Below, one piece after another: positions 22,875 to 33,720 of a stretch of 59,661 nt of DNA. Numbering within the stretch: the first letter of the stretch is position 1; the number at the start of each line of letters is the position of its first letter. The position numbers and the translations under genes are program-made. Origin of the DNA: Oehlia diaphana. Its lineage: Eukaryota; Glomeromycota; Glomeromycetes; Glomerales; Glomeraceae. The notes under the pieces are model-generated. The model ran no database searches, was not told where the DNA came from, and saw nothing but the letters and a program-made list of their open reading frames with translations. The stretch is taken from positions 1 through 59,661 of the forward strand of contig QZLH01000672.1 of the NCBI GenBank assembly GCA_003833135.1, written 5' to 3'.

Positions 22875-23240
22875 AATTCTCTACCAAAATTCTATGCGCC
22901 AAAAGGACCTGGTCGTCTAAAAAAAGATTAAATCAACGTTAGTAAAACATTTCGTTTAAAATTAAATTAAAAAAAATTAGATTTTCTTACTGAAATTCTC
23001 CACGTCCAAAGAGCCGGTCACCTAAAAAAGAAATTTAAAATCAAAACGTTAGTAAAACATTTCGTTAAAAATTAAAATCAAAAAAAAAAAAAAATTTCAG
23101 ATTTCCTTACCAAAATTCTACGCGCCCAAAAGATCTAGCCGTCTAGAAAAAAAAATTTTGGACTTCCCATGCTGAAATTCTACGTGTCCATCCATCTATA
23201 AAATAAATTAAAATAAGAATCAAAACGTTAGTAAAACGTT
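22875..23240. repeat. Four tandem units with AAATTCTACGCGCCCAAAAG and ACGTTAGTAAAAC
   Basis: The phrase AAAATTCTACGCGCCCAAAA (with variants) begins near 22884, 22993, 23111 and 23175. Three of the units also carry AAAACGTTAGTAAAACATTT followed by CGTT. The third unit is shortened by about 50 bp. GC clusters (GCGCC, CGTCTA) stand out against the AT-rich flanks. No protein family is recognisable. Confidence 0.7.
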
Positions 23241-23364
23241 TTGTTAAAAAAATAAATTTTGAAAATATTTTAACTCCTACCGAAATCTAAATGAAAGAAA
23301 AGGGGCAAGTGAAGAGAACCAATAACTAGAAACTGAGGGAGAGGACGGAGAAAAATGAGGAAAG

Positions 23365-23990
23365 GGACGAGAGAAAGGGAATGAGCAAGGGAATAAGAGG
23401 GAAGGGGGAAAAAGGGAAAGAAGGAATTAGAAATGTAAGTAAGTTTTAAAAAAAAGTTTAAAAAAGTATTTAGCCGATCTTTTTTAAACTTCTAATTGAT
23501 TTGGACTACCCAAAAATGTCATGAAACTGCCGGAATTAAAAAATTAAGAAATTAACTGTGTGACAAATAATGTGTGACAAATAGGATTTCATACCTCGAA
23601 AAAATTCCAAGTCCCCCAGATACTTATGAAAAATAAAAACAAGGAAGGGTATTCATAATTGTTGATTACTAGACACTATAAAAATGGGTGATTTGTTTTA
23701 TGACTTTAATGAAAATGCAAGAATTACAGTATACACGTTTCAATAGTGTGTTTCATTCATGCCGATGTGACGTGCTTGAGTGTATGCTGGCATAGTTAAT
23801 TTCTTAATGCTGGCCATTTCATGACTTTTTTGTAGGATGCTGGGGTAGTCCAAATCAATTAAAAGTTTAAAAAAAGATCAGCTAAATACTTTTATTAAAC
23901 TTTTTTTTAATACTTTCTTCCATTTTTTCTTTTCCTTTTTCCCTTTACCTCTTATTCCCTTGCTCATTCCCTTTCTCTTGCTCCCTGTGA
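23365..23990. mobile_element. Long inverted-repeat element (arms about 190 bp)
   Basis: The left arm (about 23370-23560) and right arm (about 23795-23985) match in inverted orientation. They share GAGCAAGGGAATAAGAGG, AGTATTTAGC, a purine-rich tract and GATTTGGACTACCC, and the inner part has GTCATGAAA, GCATTAAGAAATTAACT or their complements. The inner ends resemble the MULE-like element at 26.3-27.2 kb (CCCCAGC then CCTACAAAAA and GTCA). About 240 bp of unique sequence lies between the arms. No open frame is present, so it is non-autonomous. Confidence 0.7.
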
Positions 23991-23998
23991 TGAAAAAA

Positions 23999-24018
23999 AT
24001 GCAGTCACGTGACTGCAT
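23999..24018. repeat. 20-bp perfect palindrome with central CACGTG
   Basis: ATGCAGTCACGTGACTGCAT is identical on both strands. It lies just outside the right arm of the inverted-repeat element, so it may belong to that element's end rather than to a promoter. Confidence 0.8.
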
Positions 24019-24341
24019 CTTTTTTTTTGCCACGACTAGGTTTCTGGGAATTCTGACGGCACCTATATGCATGCAGACATTTTTTTCTTGATGAATATGT
24101 TTGGTAGCAATTAGAAAATGAGATAATCACTGAGAAAATCGCAAATGAGAAATGAAAATCCGTGAGTGATATCTATTTATATAAAATCATGGTTCACAAG
24201 ATTTATTGTATCATTAAAATTTTTGCAATCTGAATCTCATTAGCTGATTATACTGTATATAAAAAATTCGTAAACATTTTATAATGTAATTTATTATTAA
24301 ACACGGGAAACTATGCTTGTATCACCGAAGCAACTTTAGCA

Positions 24342-24820
24342 TCAGGTAATGCTCTCACTCATTGTTGTAAGTGGTTGTGGCTGCATTTGGTATATCGGTA
24401 GTGAATATGATATTAGATGAGGTTGCGATTGCTGTTGCAGTTGTTGCGGTTGTTGTTGCAGCTGTTGCGGTTGTGATAGTGGTTGCGGTTGTGGCAGGCT
24501 ATATTCATATTCATATGATAGTGGATACGAGTAAATTCATTTGTGATAGTTGTGTTTGATGGTACTCATATGATAGGGATGAGGATAATTGTGGTTGGTA
24601 AAATTCATATGTTTGTGGTAATGATGATGGTATTTGCATTTGCGAATTTAACAAATGTTAATTTCTCAATTTAAGTTAGACTCATTGTTCCACATCTTAG
24701 TTAATAATACATTAAAATTACTAACTTCAGGATCCGTTTGTATAAGGCGTTTTATTTCATTACGACGATAAAGAGTATAGAGATTATTATTATAAATATT
24801 CAATGAAAGATCATTAAGCT
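24342..24820 (-). pseudogene. HMG-box (MATA_HMG-like) and glutamine-rich relic
   Basis: Reading down from 24820, the frame gives NIYNNNLYTLYRRNEIKRL, then IQTDPEVSNFNVLLTKMWNN and ESNLN before a TGA. The order F/YxxYRR, then LLxKMW and NES matches helices 1 and 2 of HMG boxes of the fungal MATA_HMG class. The usual PPNAF start is changed, and helix 3 with its basic tail is missing. Further down, two frames encode a Ser/Tyr/Gln-rich tail (YEFYQPQLSSSLSYEYHQTQ, then QPQQLQQQPQQLQQQSQPH) ending at 24342. HMG proteins of this type would bind and bend DNA; this copy cannot. The plus-strand ORF over the CAG/CTG-like tract is the complement of the Gln-rich tail. Confidence 0.5.
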
Positions 24821-25033
24821 AGATGTTTAATTTGTGTTTCATAATATTTCGAAAATTTTTGATAATTTGTTACTTTCATTATTTTTTAAAAATTTGCTTT
24901 TTTCTAATAATTGTTTTGATACCGTATTCATATGTAATTATCACTAATCGTATACTGTACATATCTAAATGTTTTTAGAAATCAATTATTTTAGGAGCAT
25001 GAGGCATGGGAGCATGAGAATTCATCTTTATCA

Positions 25034-25223
25034 ATAAGTATTAGTTATTTACTAATCTAGTAGTATATAAATGGGTTATCATCCGAAGGATGATAACCCA
25101 TTTATATATTAAACTAGATCAGTAAATAACTTTTTTATCATCCTGGATATACTAATTGGTCCGCCAGTTATAGGATGATAACCCATTTATATACTACTAG
25201 ATTAGTAAATAACTAATACTTAT
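25034..25223. repeat. Foldback with exact 51-bp outer arms and a third internal copy
   Basis: Bases 25034-25084 and 25173-25223 are exact inverted repeats (51 of 51). A third, diverged copy in the second orientation lies at 25088-25132, only three bases after the first arm, giving a tight hairpin around GGTTATCATCCGAAGGATGA. The exact match of the outer arms, against a diverged middle copy, points to recent insertion or gene conversion. Confidence 0.85.
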
Positions 25224-26264
25224 ACAGTAAAGAGATACTCCAGTCAAGGAGTTTTTTTTTATCATCATTTGATCAATTGTATCTTTTTTTATTAAAAAAA
25301 AAAAATTGTTTACGAAAAAGTAAATAGTGATACATAATCAAGAAAGGGGTAATTAGTGGGGTGACGTCAGCGGATGGACAGGAAAATTTCATGGGTTAAT
25401 CCAAAATCGTTAGTTTCGTTATAAGTGCTCTACAATAGAAAGTCCTTCGCTACGCTCTGGACAATAAATCTGAACGTATCAAAAAAAAAAAAAAATTTTT
25501 CCTAATATCATATTTATACATATTTATATATTCATGCTTCTTTTTTATGCATATATTCAAATTATTATTTATAAATTTTATTAGAAGTAATTTGAATAAA
25601 ATATATTTTATAATTAAATCATAATAAGTCACCTTTTTTTTTATCTTGAAAATTCCGAAATCCGCTGCAATAAATCGTGTTGAAATTTTCGATCGATAAA
25701 AATATTTTTTTTTTTTTACAAAAAATACAAAATTTTTTTTTAAGTATACTGAAATATGAAATATGATAAAAAAAATGCGCTTACTCATGTATTAATCTTT
25801 TCTGAGAAAGGCATTTTTCCGGAATCCGGATTTTAATAAAATGAAAATGGAATAAAATAAAAAAATATATTTTTTTTTTTTCATAAACTAAATTATTATT
25901 ATACGGGGAGTGATTTGAAGCAATGATTAATAACAAATGCGTTTAATTAATCAGACTTGTACTATTCGGATTCGGGAAGAAAAGAACCAGTCATTTCTTA
26001 CAAAATTTGATAATTTGGAAGGTATTACAAAATTTTTTACTTACGCGGTTTTGGTATCTTTTCGGGTGCTACTGCATTCAAAATTTACCTATAATGTGCA
26101 ATTGTGCATAATTAATAAACTTATATTTATTAAATTAAAATAGTCCCTGATCTAAATCAATAACACCTTTTCTTTTAAATTATACAATCATGTAAATTTT
26201 TTCCAAAAAGGGAACGCGTAGAGTCCAAATTTATATAGCCATCATCAATCAACCAATCACGTAT
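25224..26264. other. Spacer, no gene recognised
   Basis: Poly-A/poly-T rich sequence contains a GC-richer patch at 25345-25460 with GTCCTTCGCTACGCTCTGGAC, an imperfect inverted repeat. Open frames at 25450-25788 (-) and 25937-26143 (+) show no family features. Confidence 0.4.
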
Positions 26265-26273
26265 TACTAATTA

Positions 26274-27171
26274 GATTTCCACAGCGTACCCTACAAAAAT
26301 GTCACAATATAAAAACACGTGATTGTTTTTTGTCACGTCCGTCACACCCTTCCTTGATTCCATTTTTCATAAGTATCTGAGGGNNNNNNNNNNNNNNNNN
26401 NNNNNNNNNNNNNNNNNNNNNNNNNNNNNNNNNNNNNNNNNNNNNNNNNNNNNNNNNNNNNNNNNNNNNNNNNNNNNNNNNNNNNNNNNNNNNNNNNNNN
26501 NNNNNNNNNNNNNNNNNNNNNNNNNNNNNNNNNNNNNNNNNNNNNNNNNNNNNNNNNNNNNNNNNNNNNNNNNNNNNNNNNNNNNNNNNNNNNNNNNNNN
26601 NNNNNNNNNNNNNNNNNNNNNNNNNNNNNNNNNNNNNNNNNNNNNNNNNNNNNNNNNNNNNNNNNNNNNNNNNNNNNNNNNNNNNNNNNNNNNNNNNNNN
26701 NNNNNNNNNNNNNNNNNNNNNNNNNNNNNNNNNNNNNNNNNNNNNNNNNNNNNNNNNNNNNNNNNNNNNNNNNNNNNNNNNNNNNNNNNNNNNNNNNNNN
26801 NNNNNNNNNNNNNNNNNNNNNNNNNNNNNNNNNNNNNNNNNNNNNNNNNNNNNNNNNNNNNNNNNNNNNNNNNNNNNNNNNNNNNNNNNNNNNNNNNNNN
26901 NNNNNNNNNNNNNNNNNNNNNNNNNNNNNNNNNNNNNNNNNNNNNNNNNNNNNNNNNNNNNNNNNNNNNNNNNNNNNNNNNNNNNNNNNNNNNNNNNNNN
27001 NNNNNNNNNNNNNNNNNNNNNNNNNNNNNNNNNNNNNNNNNNNNNNNNNNNNNNNNNNNNNNNNNNNNNNNNNNNNNNCATTATTCGTCACTGTTTATTT
27101 TCACGTGTTAGTGCATAACGCCGTAATGCCGGCCGTTTCGTGACATTTTTGTAGGGTACGCTGGGGTAATC
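26274..27171. mobile_element. MULE-like element with 9-bp target duplication, interior unsequenced
   Basis: TACTAATTA flanks both ends (26265-26273 and 27172-27180). The left end reads GATTTCCACAGCGTACCC and the right end, on the minus strand, GATTACCCCAGCGTACCC; both continue CTACAAAAATGTCAC. A CACGTG site lies inside each end (26316-26321 and 27102-27107). A 9-bp duplication and long terminal repeats fit Mutator-like elements. The interior is an assembly gap of 695 Ns (26384-27078), so coding content and true length are unknown. Translations spanning the Ns are meaningless. Confidence 0.75.
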
Positions 27172-27180
27172 TACTAATTA

Positions 27181-28550
27181 TGCACTGCGCCAAAACAATG
27201 AATCCGTTCTTATGATCAATTCAATCAGAATATTGAATAGCTTTTTTAGATTTAACTAAAATTATATAAAGTTTATGCAAGCAGATAATTGTGATATAAT
27301 AAATTTTGCGAGTTTATTACACGTATAAATATAATTAGGAATAATGGACGCACAACACACGTAGTACATATACAAAGAAAAAATTATTCTTTTTTTAGAT
27401 TGATTTGGTCCCCCTTTTCTCTCATTCGATTTAGAATTCGGAATGTAAGTTCCGATAATCAAAAAAAGAAAACAAAAGAAAATAAATCTGTGAATACAAT
27501 CAAAAAAATTTTTTAAATAAATAGGTGGGTTTTTAAAAAAATTTTTTTTTTAAAAAAAAATAAAAGATTAAATATTCATTAACTATTAATAACGATATAC
27601 ATTGTCTTTTGTTTATCAATTTTTTTTTTTTAAAAAAAAAATTATTAAAAAACATGTTTTGGTTTTTTTCTTCAAGTTAATGCAATTATTGTTAATTTCG
27701 ATGAAGAAATTATGATACCAGTCTGACTTGTTTTGAAAAAGATTCCGGAATACAGCAAAATGGTGGTAGCTTTTGGATAACCAAAATTTTCAGCAGATAA
27801 AATCGGTAAGTTTCTTTTAATAATAAAGTCGTAAAAAAAAAGAAATTTAACTTTAATATTCTTTTTAATTTAGCGTTCTCGATCCACGTCGTAAAGTAAT
27901 TCGGAAAACGTCACGGCGATCGTAGGGTTAAATACCTACTAGCATAAAGTGCAAAAATACCAGTAAGAAATCACCGGGATCGCCAAGGACCTACATTTGT
28001 TCCAACCTTTAACAGGGCAGTGGGGTGGGTAGGTGGGCTTACAGTACGTGAACATTACTGTACTGTACTGTATATCACTGTCCTTTTGGTATATTTTTTT
28101 ATCAGTTCGATTTTTTTTTTTATACATTTTGTTCTCGCATTTTTTTTCGTAAAATCTCTTTTTCGTAATACCTGTAACACCGTTATAAATCATATGCTTT
28201 GTATAAAAAACCCTTTTGTAAGCCAAGTCTATATTCGGTTCTTATGTTGAAACTTTTTTTTTTTCTAAATTCTTGTCGTGTACGAATTACGAAACTCTTT
28301 CCGTGTTTGTGATAATCTATTTCTCGATTTTTAATGTACTCATCCCCCCTCTTCTACGTTTTTTTTTTATTTAGACAACTTGTTCTATTTTTTTTACTGA
28401 TTTTTTTCCAATATTTTTTTATTTTTATTTTTTATTTTATACATTTTTACTAGGAAATAAAATTATCGTAGTGCTTAAAAAAATTGTTTGTTTGGTATAA
28501 AGTATTTTTAAAAAATGTTTATTATTCATATTCAATGCACCTCTAACAGA
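27181..28550. other. Spacer with one possible terminal exon
   Basis: On the plus strand, an acceptor-like TTTAG near 27873 is followed by a frame reading VLDPRRKVIRKTSRRS and a stop (27927), preceded by a GTAAG donor near 27805. This could be the last exon of a small basic protein, but the upstream frame is not open. The rest is homopolymer-rich. The frames at 27262-27462, 27939-28226 and 28020-28250 show no family features. Confidence 0.3.
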
Positions 28551-28552
28551 TA

Positions 28553-28809
28553 ATGTGTAGTGTAAAGCATATGACAGCCCTTTCACATGAGCTAAAAGGT
28601 ATTGTTTTTATTCGTCAATCTCTTAGCTGTGATTCTCCAATTGAAAGTGGTTATTATTCAAATCGCCTAAAAAAACCTCCTATTTGTTATTATTGTGGTA
28701 AAAATAATTTATTGAGTGGAGGCAAGTGATTATTTACTTAATGGATATCAATCTATATATCCACTTTGTTTTAATTGTCAACTTTCAGGTCATTCTTTTC
28801 ATACTTGGG
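28553..28809 (+). pseudogene. C-terminal fragment with paired CxxC motifs, frameshifted
   Basis: The frame reads MCSVKHMTALSHELKGI, then a Ser-rich stretch, then PPICYYCGKNNLL and stops (SGGK*). Shifting frame continues directly as DYLLNGYQSIYPLCFNCQ with LSGHSFHTW, then a GTAAG donor. CYYCG and CFNCQ would form one four-cysteine zinc site split by the frameshift. The arrangement looks like the tail of a lineage-specific, probably element-borne protein family. I cannot name the family. The frameshift makes this a relic unless it is a sequencing error. Confidence 0.5.
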
Positions 28810-30410
28810 TAAGAAAAAAGTTGGTGAATTAACAAGAGAGAATAATTTTTGTATTATATAATCTTTTAATAAATAATTTGTTAAGTAAAACGATTATTAT
28901 TTTGTCTTTATTATCGTATTTTTATAAAATCACGTGATATACAAAATGTACATTTAATCTGAATTTTTTGGGTTGATGTTAAACGAGACTACCAAATGGC
29001 ACATCTGACATTAATGATGCTGCGTCTGCGTCACGTTTATAATAAACAGGTCCTTTGAACTTTTTTCTTTGCAATTCTGTCGCATATGGTGCTGCGTCTG
29101 TGTCACGTAAATTTATTATTAAAAGAATTCGTTTGGTAATTAAATATTAAAAAAGAGAAAAAATTTTCTTTTATTAAAGTAAAGAGATTATTTATTTACC
29201 CGCTAAAGTAATAGTAAAGATAGTGAAGATGAAAGTCAGTAATAAGTATTTTAATTGCATGATTGATTTTGTGTTCAGTATGTTATATAAAATTCTTATT
29301 TCGTTGTTTGTTAATTTGTTTTTATCATTTTCAAAGTGTTTATATGAGAAAATTTTTCCATAATAAAAACGTATTTGATTACATTTTTTTTGTTTTCATA
29401 TTATTACCAATGAAGGCGAAGTAAAGGAAGTATTTTTGTCACGTTTTTCTATAGTATTGCGCCTCATTAAATTTACAATGAAGAGCAGAGCCACTTTAAA
29501 AATAATGTGAAAATGAGAGATTTTGTTGTCAAATAATTATTTTGAGCCGCAATCATCTTGTTTTATTAATGAGGGCGAAGCTAAAAGAAATATTACGAGA
29601 GTATTTTTTGCCACGTTTTTATACACTGCGCCATATCAAAGCATGAGATGAGCAACTTGAATCAATAACTCGAATGCTAGTAATGATTACATCAAGTAAA
29701 GAATGCTTATGTCATATATTATATACAGTAAATATAGTATATTATTATTGAAAGTTGAGATAATAGATAATATTACGAGTTTCGAGTTAATTCAAATGTA
29801 ACTGACGTTAGTAATTGACTTATTGTTATAAATACTGTAATTACATTGAATTGTATGCGTATTAAGTTTAAGTATCTAGAAATCATATTCACGTTAAAAT
29901 ATTAGTAAAAAAAATCACAAAATGTCCGTATTTAAACGATGTAGTTTAATGAGAACTGAGTTTTTGGCTGAATATTTTCGATAGTTTATAGGCGTTATCG
30001 ATTAATTTTTCTTTTTTTTCTTTTTTTTTTAAAAAAAAAAAAAAATGGTTAAAAAAAATGGTTTAAATATTAAATAATTTCGTAACTCATTAAATTTTTA
30101 AAAACAAATAAAATAAAAAAAAAAATATAATTTAGGAAAAACGTGTAATATTGCAAAAAGGCAAATTTATGTCGATCCATATATCAGGATCTGGGCATCT
30201 GGCGCAAAAAAGTACTATATTTGAAAACGGCTTGTCACTTTATCACACTGGCTTTGCTTTGATTCATTTTATTATTGTTTGAGAAAAATTAATTTTATGT
30301 AAAAACAAAATTTCAAACAAAAAAAAAAAAAAAAAAAATCATAAAAGATAAAAAATCTAAAAAAAAATTTTTTTTTTTATTTAAACTATCCTAATTCGTG
30401 ATTATTTAAC
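28810..30410. other. Spacer with diverged direct repeats
   Basis: GCTGCGTCTGCGTCACGT (29020) recurs as GCTGCGTCTGTGTCACGT (29092). A GAAGGCGAAG ... TTTTGTCACGTTTTT ... TTGCGCC segment at 29410-29452 recurs, diverged, at 29570-29632. A CACGTG site lies at 28931-28936. The last 100 bp before 30414 are A/T homopolymers that may include the promoter of the next gene. Confidence 0.45.
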
Positions 30411-30413
30411 AAA

Positions 30414-31586
30414 ATGCCATCTTATAATCCAACTGAAGATACAATTAATTCAATTCTCATTGGATTACTTCCAGTATTGATATTTGGTCTGTTTAATGGT
30501 TTTAAAGATGGTAAAAGAAAGAAATTATCCATGATAAATATATTTGATGATTTCGTTATATTTGCATCTATTGTCATATTTCCTTTAATCACAGCAATTG
30601 AATGGTATCAATATTATAGCAACTATTACAAAAAAGAAGTTATTATAAATTACACAGTTACAGCACTTTTTGGAATAATTTCATACATCCTTTTCTTATG
30701 GGTTCAATACAGAAATGAAGAAAAAGAAAAAATAAAAGGAGAAAACAATGAAAATGTGGAAGGAAAAAAAATAGATGAGAAAGGAAATGGTGAAACAAGT
30801 ATAAATGTGGATGATGAAAATGGAAACAATAAAAATGAAGAGAATGATGAAGAAATAAATGGGGGAGGAAGCATAAAAAAGTTTTTTAAAGGATTTATAA
30901 ATTTTATAAATGAAATATTTGAAGGTGAAATGTTAGCTTGCTACTTCATTTTAGTGCTTACTATTTTATCATATTCTGGGTATGATGCCTTTATTCATGG
31001 TGATTTGGGTCTCAATCATAATGCTAATAAGGTTTATAGTCACATGAGTAATTATTGCATTAAAAACTTTGGAATTAACAAATGCAACAGTTTGAGACTA
31101 GCAAATAGGATAATATATATTTTTGGAATTGTAGTTTATACTTTACATGCGTCTTGTATAACAATTTTACACATTCGCAAACTTCGTGAAAGTATTTTGA
31201 TACGTCATGTAAAAAATTTTCAACGTATCACTAATTTCACTATAATCTTTAATGTTTTTAAATATATAAATATAATGTTATTAATTGTTTATCCAGCAAT
31301 TGTATCTGGATATTTAATTAGTACCAGTCCTATTATCACAAGAATAGCCTTTGGAATTTGTACTTTATCTTTTACTAGATTAGTTGACCATTTTAATGAA
31401 AGACCTGATAAAATCAATACATTAATCTCCATTTATCTGAATGGTGAAGGAAGTAGTAAAGATAAAAAAAACCAAATAGAACTACTAACAGAAGAGATAA
31501 AAAAACTAACAAAAGAGATAAATAATCAAACAAACGTGATAAACAATCTAACAAATCAGTTAAAAGAGAACAAGAAGGAAACGTAA
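30414..31586 (+). CDS. Intact multi-pass membrane protein of unknown function, 390 residues
   Basis: This is a single exon. Hydrophobic segments lie at about residues 12-28, 43-62 and 77-98. A charged, Glu/Asn-rich linker follows (about 100-160), then four more segments at about 172-190, 228-252, 285-305 and 308-325. The tail (350-390) is a Lys/Glu/Asn coiled coil with heptad-like IKKLTKE, INNLTNQ units. Seven membrane segments would put the linker and tail on opposite faces, but an error of one segment is possible. No signal peptide and no known domain is recognised, so function is unknown. A broken paralogue lies at 17.7-18.5 kb (-), showing that this belongs to a duplicating family. The first ATG follows TTTAACAAA in an A/T-rich leader. 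It converges on the F-box gene, with 404 bp between the stop codons. Confidence 0.85.
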   Translation: MPSYNPTEDTINSILIGLLPVLIFGLFNGFKDGKRKKLSMINIFDDFVIFASIVIFPLITAIEWYQYYSNYYKKEVIINYTVTALFGIISYILFLWVQYRNEEKEKIKGENNENVEGKKIDEKGNGETSINVDDENGNNKNEENDEEINGGGSIKKFFKGFINFINEIFEGEMLACYFILVLTILSYSGYDAFIHGDLGLNHNANKVYSHMSNYCIKNFGINKCNSLRLANRIIYIFGIVVYTLHASCITILHIRKLRESILIRHVKNFQRITNFTIIFNVFKYINIMLLIVYPAIVSGYLISTSPIITRIAFGICTLSFTRLVDHFNERPDKINTLISIYLNGEGSSKDKKNQIELLTEEIKKLTKEINNQTNVINNLTNQLKENKKET

Positions 31587-31990
31587 ATTAAGAAATGAAA
31601 AAAAAAATTGAAATAGGAATTTTAATTTGGTATTCAGTTTTTTTTAGGAAATATAGAGATAGCTAGTTAAATATAAAATTCTGTAAAATTTATTTTATTG
31701 TATAAATATTTCCTATTATAATACAATATATATCATATATTTCATCTTCAAAACGCTAGGGTGGTTAGTTATTATTATGATCATAATACAAAAGTATGAA
31801 TAATAAAAATAAAATAAATGATCCTTTATTATAATCAAAAATTCAAAATACAATTTAAAAGTACGAAATAATAAAATGTTCCTTATTATTATAAAAAATA
31901 AGATAAATGTTTAAAAAATACTGAATAAAAAAAAAGAAAGAAACTAATATATACAGTATATGCTAGTACGGCAACTACAACTACAATATA

Positions 31991-33720
31991 TTAATAACTT
32001 TGACGTAATTCAAAAATTTTAATTCCTTTTCTATAAGCATAATCAATTATAGATTGACTATTAAATCCGTTTATCAACCAAAGTTTCTTTAGAGTAGTGG
32101 GAAATTTTTCGATTTCCTTTTCCTCCAATCTACAATGAAATTTTAATTCCACAAGACTTTTTAATTCTTGGATCATATCAAGCTGATGTTGTCTCCCAAG
32201 ATAACATGGTGCCTCACAATTACTTATATCAATCATATTTAATAATAATATACGACAATCTAAATAACGTATTGTATCCGCAAAACGAACTATTGCGGGA
32301 AAAAGTAATTGGGGGGATGCGTACATGTGTAAAATTAAGGTTTGAAGAAAGGGAGCGTTATCCGGGAATGTGTTAATCCAATTTCTACTATAATTATAGA
32401 GACAATTTGATGAAGAATGAAGAGTATTACGAATGTAACCTGAAATATTCAAATATTCAATAGTTGAAGGGAGTTTAATCGTATCACGGGGTAATGATGG
32501 ATAACTTACAGTCAGGTGAGTAAGAAACTTTGGAATATCGAATAAATTTTTTAAAAAGAAACAATTTGAAACGTCTAAACGTTTCAATGTATTAGGAGGT
32601 GATGTCGATGTAAAAATTTGATTATCATAAGTTGGGATTTGTAAACATATAATGAAACTATTGACTGATTTAGGTAAACAGCATAAATCCATCAATTGAA
32701 AATTAATCTTTTGTTTCAATTTCAATAAAAAAGGGATTACTAACTTCAAATTACATAATTTTGGTGAAAAAGCTTCGATTATTTCATGTAATTTGGAAGT
32801 AAAGAATTTGTCGGTGTTAATTGTCAATGATTCAAGATTTTTCAGTTTCTTTAGCATTAAAGATAAAGATTTTTCGGTTACTAAAATTTATGATAAATAA
32901 ATTATATATATATAAAATTTTTTTTTTTTTTAATTATTATTAATTATTAATATTGTTTTAAGACAATTAAAATAAAAATAAAAAAAATCTTACTTTGTGG
33001 ACAGTTTACGATGGAAAGATCAACTAATTGATCAAATAAATTCGAAAGTCTAAAAAATAAAATTTTAACGCAAAAAAATTTTAATAAAATATTTTAAATA
33101 AAGTAAATATTTTAATTATTATATATTTATATACCCGTCTGCAGTGAGATCCATACAACCATATAGGTAAAGTTTTTTTACATATTTCAAATCTTTATTA
33201 TAAAGCCATTCGTTAATCTCGCTTTCGGAGATCCAATTATAAGGATCATGCGGATCACAATTATTTACATACAAGTAACGACTATCAATTATACTGAGAC
33301 TCTTTAAAGTAGGAGGAGGCACGACATATTCTAATTTATGTTTCTGTAAAATGAAATTAGTAATTCATATACAGTATATATATCATATTAATAATAAATT
33401 ACTGTATATCCAATTTGATAACTTACTTTAATCTTACGAATGTCATAATGAGCATGACTTATTAAACTGATCACAATATAGTTCCACCTTTTACACGTTA
33501 AACGTATTAAGATTCTTTCCATTTCACGAATGAAAAATTCATCGTCATCGCAAATCCTCATAAAATTAGTCGAAATTATATTACCAAATATTTGAATTAA
33601 GATTTCTGTGGGCAAGTTTTGGACGATGTCAGTTTTACATCGGTTTGTGTTCTTTGGCGTGTTATTAAAAGCGAGGGAACGTAATTGGGAAAATCCTGGA
33701 TTATTTATATATCGTTGCAT
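31991..33720 (-). CDS. F-box / leucine-rich-repeat protein (4 exons, 482 residues)
   Basis: Exons on the minus strand are 33720-33427, 33343-33135, 33049-32994 and 32880-31991; all introns are GT-AG and the total is 483 codons in frame. Residues 31-84 form an F-box: DIVQNLPTEILIQIFGNI, then a 20-residue insert, then LTCKRWNYIVI. The rest is a run of irregular leucine-rich repeats, for example LKSLSIIDSRYLYV, YVKKLYLYGCMDL, NLESLTINTDKF, LKRLDVSNCFFL, FLTHLTVSYPSL and SLVELKFHC. By family it would bind Skp1 through the F-box and choose targets for SCF ubiquitin ligation through the repeats; the target is unknown. Such proteins are very numerous in Glomeromycotina. The start is the first in-frame ATG, directly after a T-rich leader on the coding strand's 5' side. 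Confidence 0.85.

Noticed and set aside
24371..24559. Ala/Val-rich plus-strand frame of 62 codons
   Set aside because: It is the complement of a Gln/Pro-rich coding tail on the minus strand and has no independent support.
26302..27111. Three long open frames of about 250 residues
   Set aside because: They are translations of a run of Ns in an assembly gap; only a few terminal residues are real sequence.
29440..29640. TACTGCGCC/GCGCC motif as a regulatory site
   Set aside because: It recurs at several places (about 1343, 2075, 27184, 29447, 29627, 41027), but inside diverged repeats without a constant relation to genes, so I could not separate it from repeat content.
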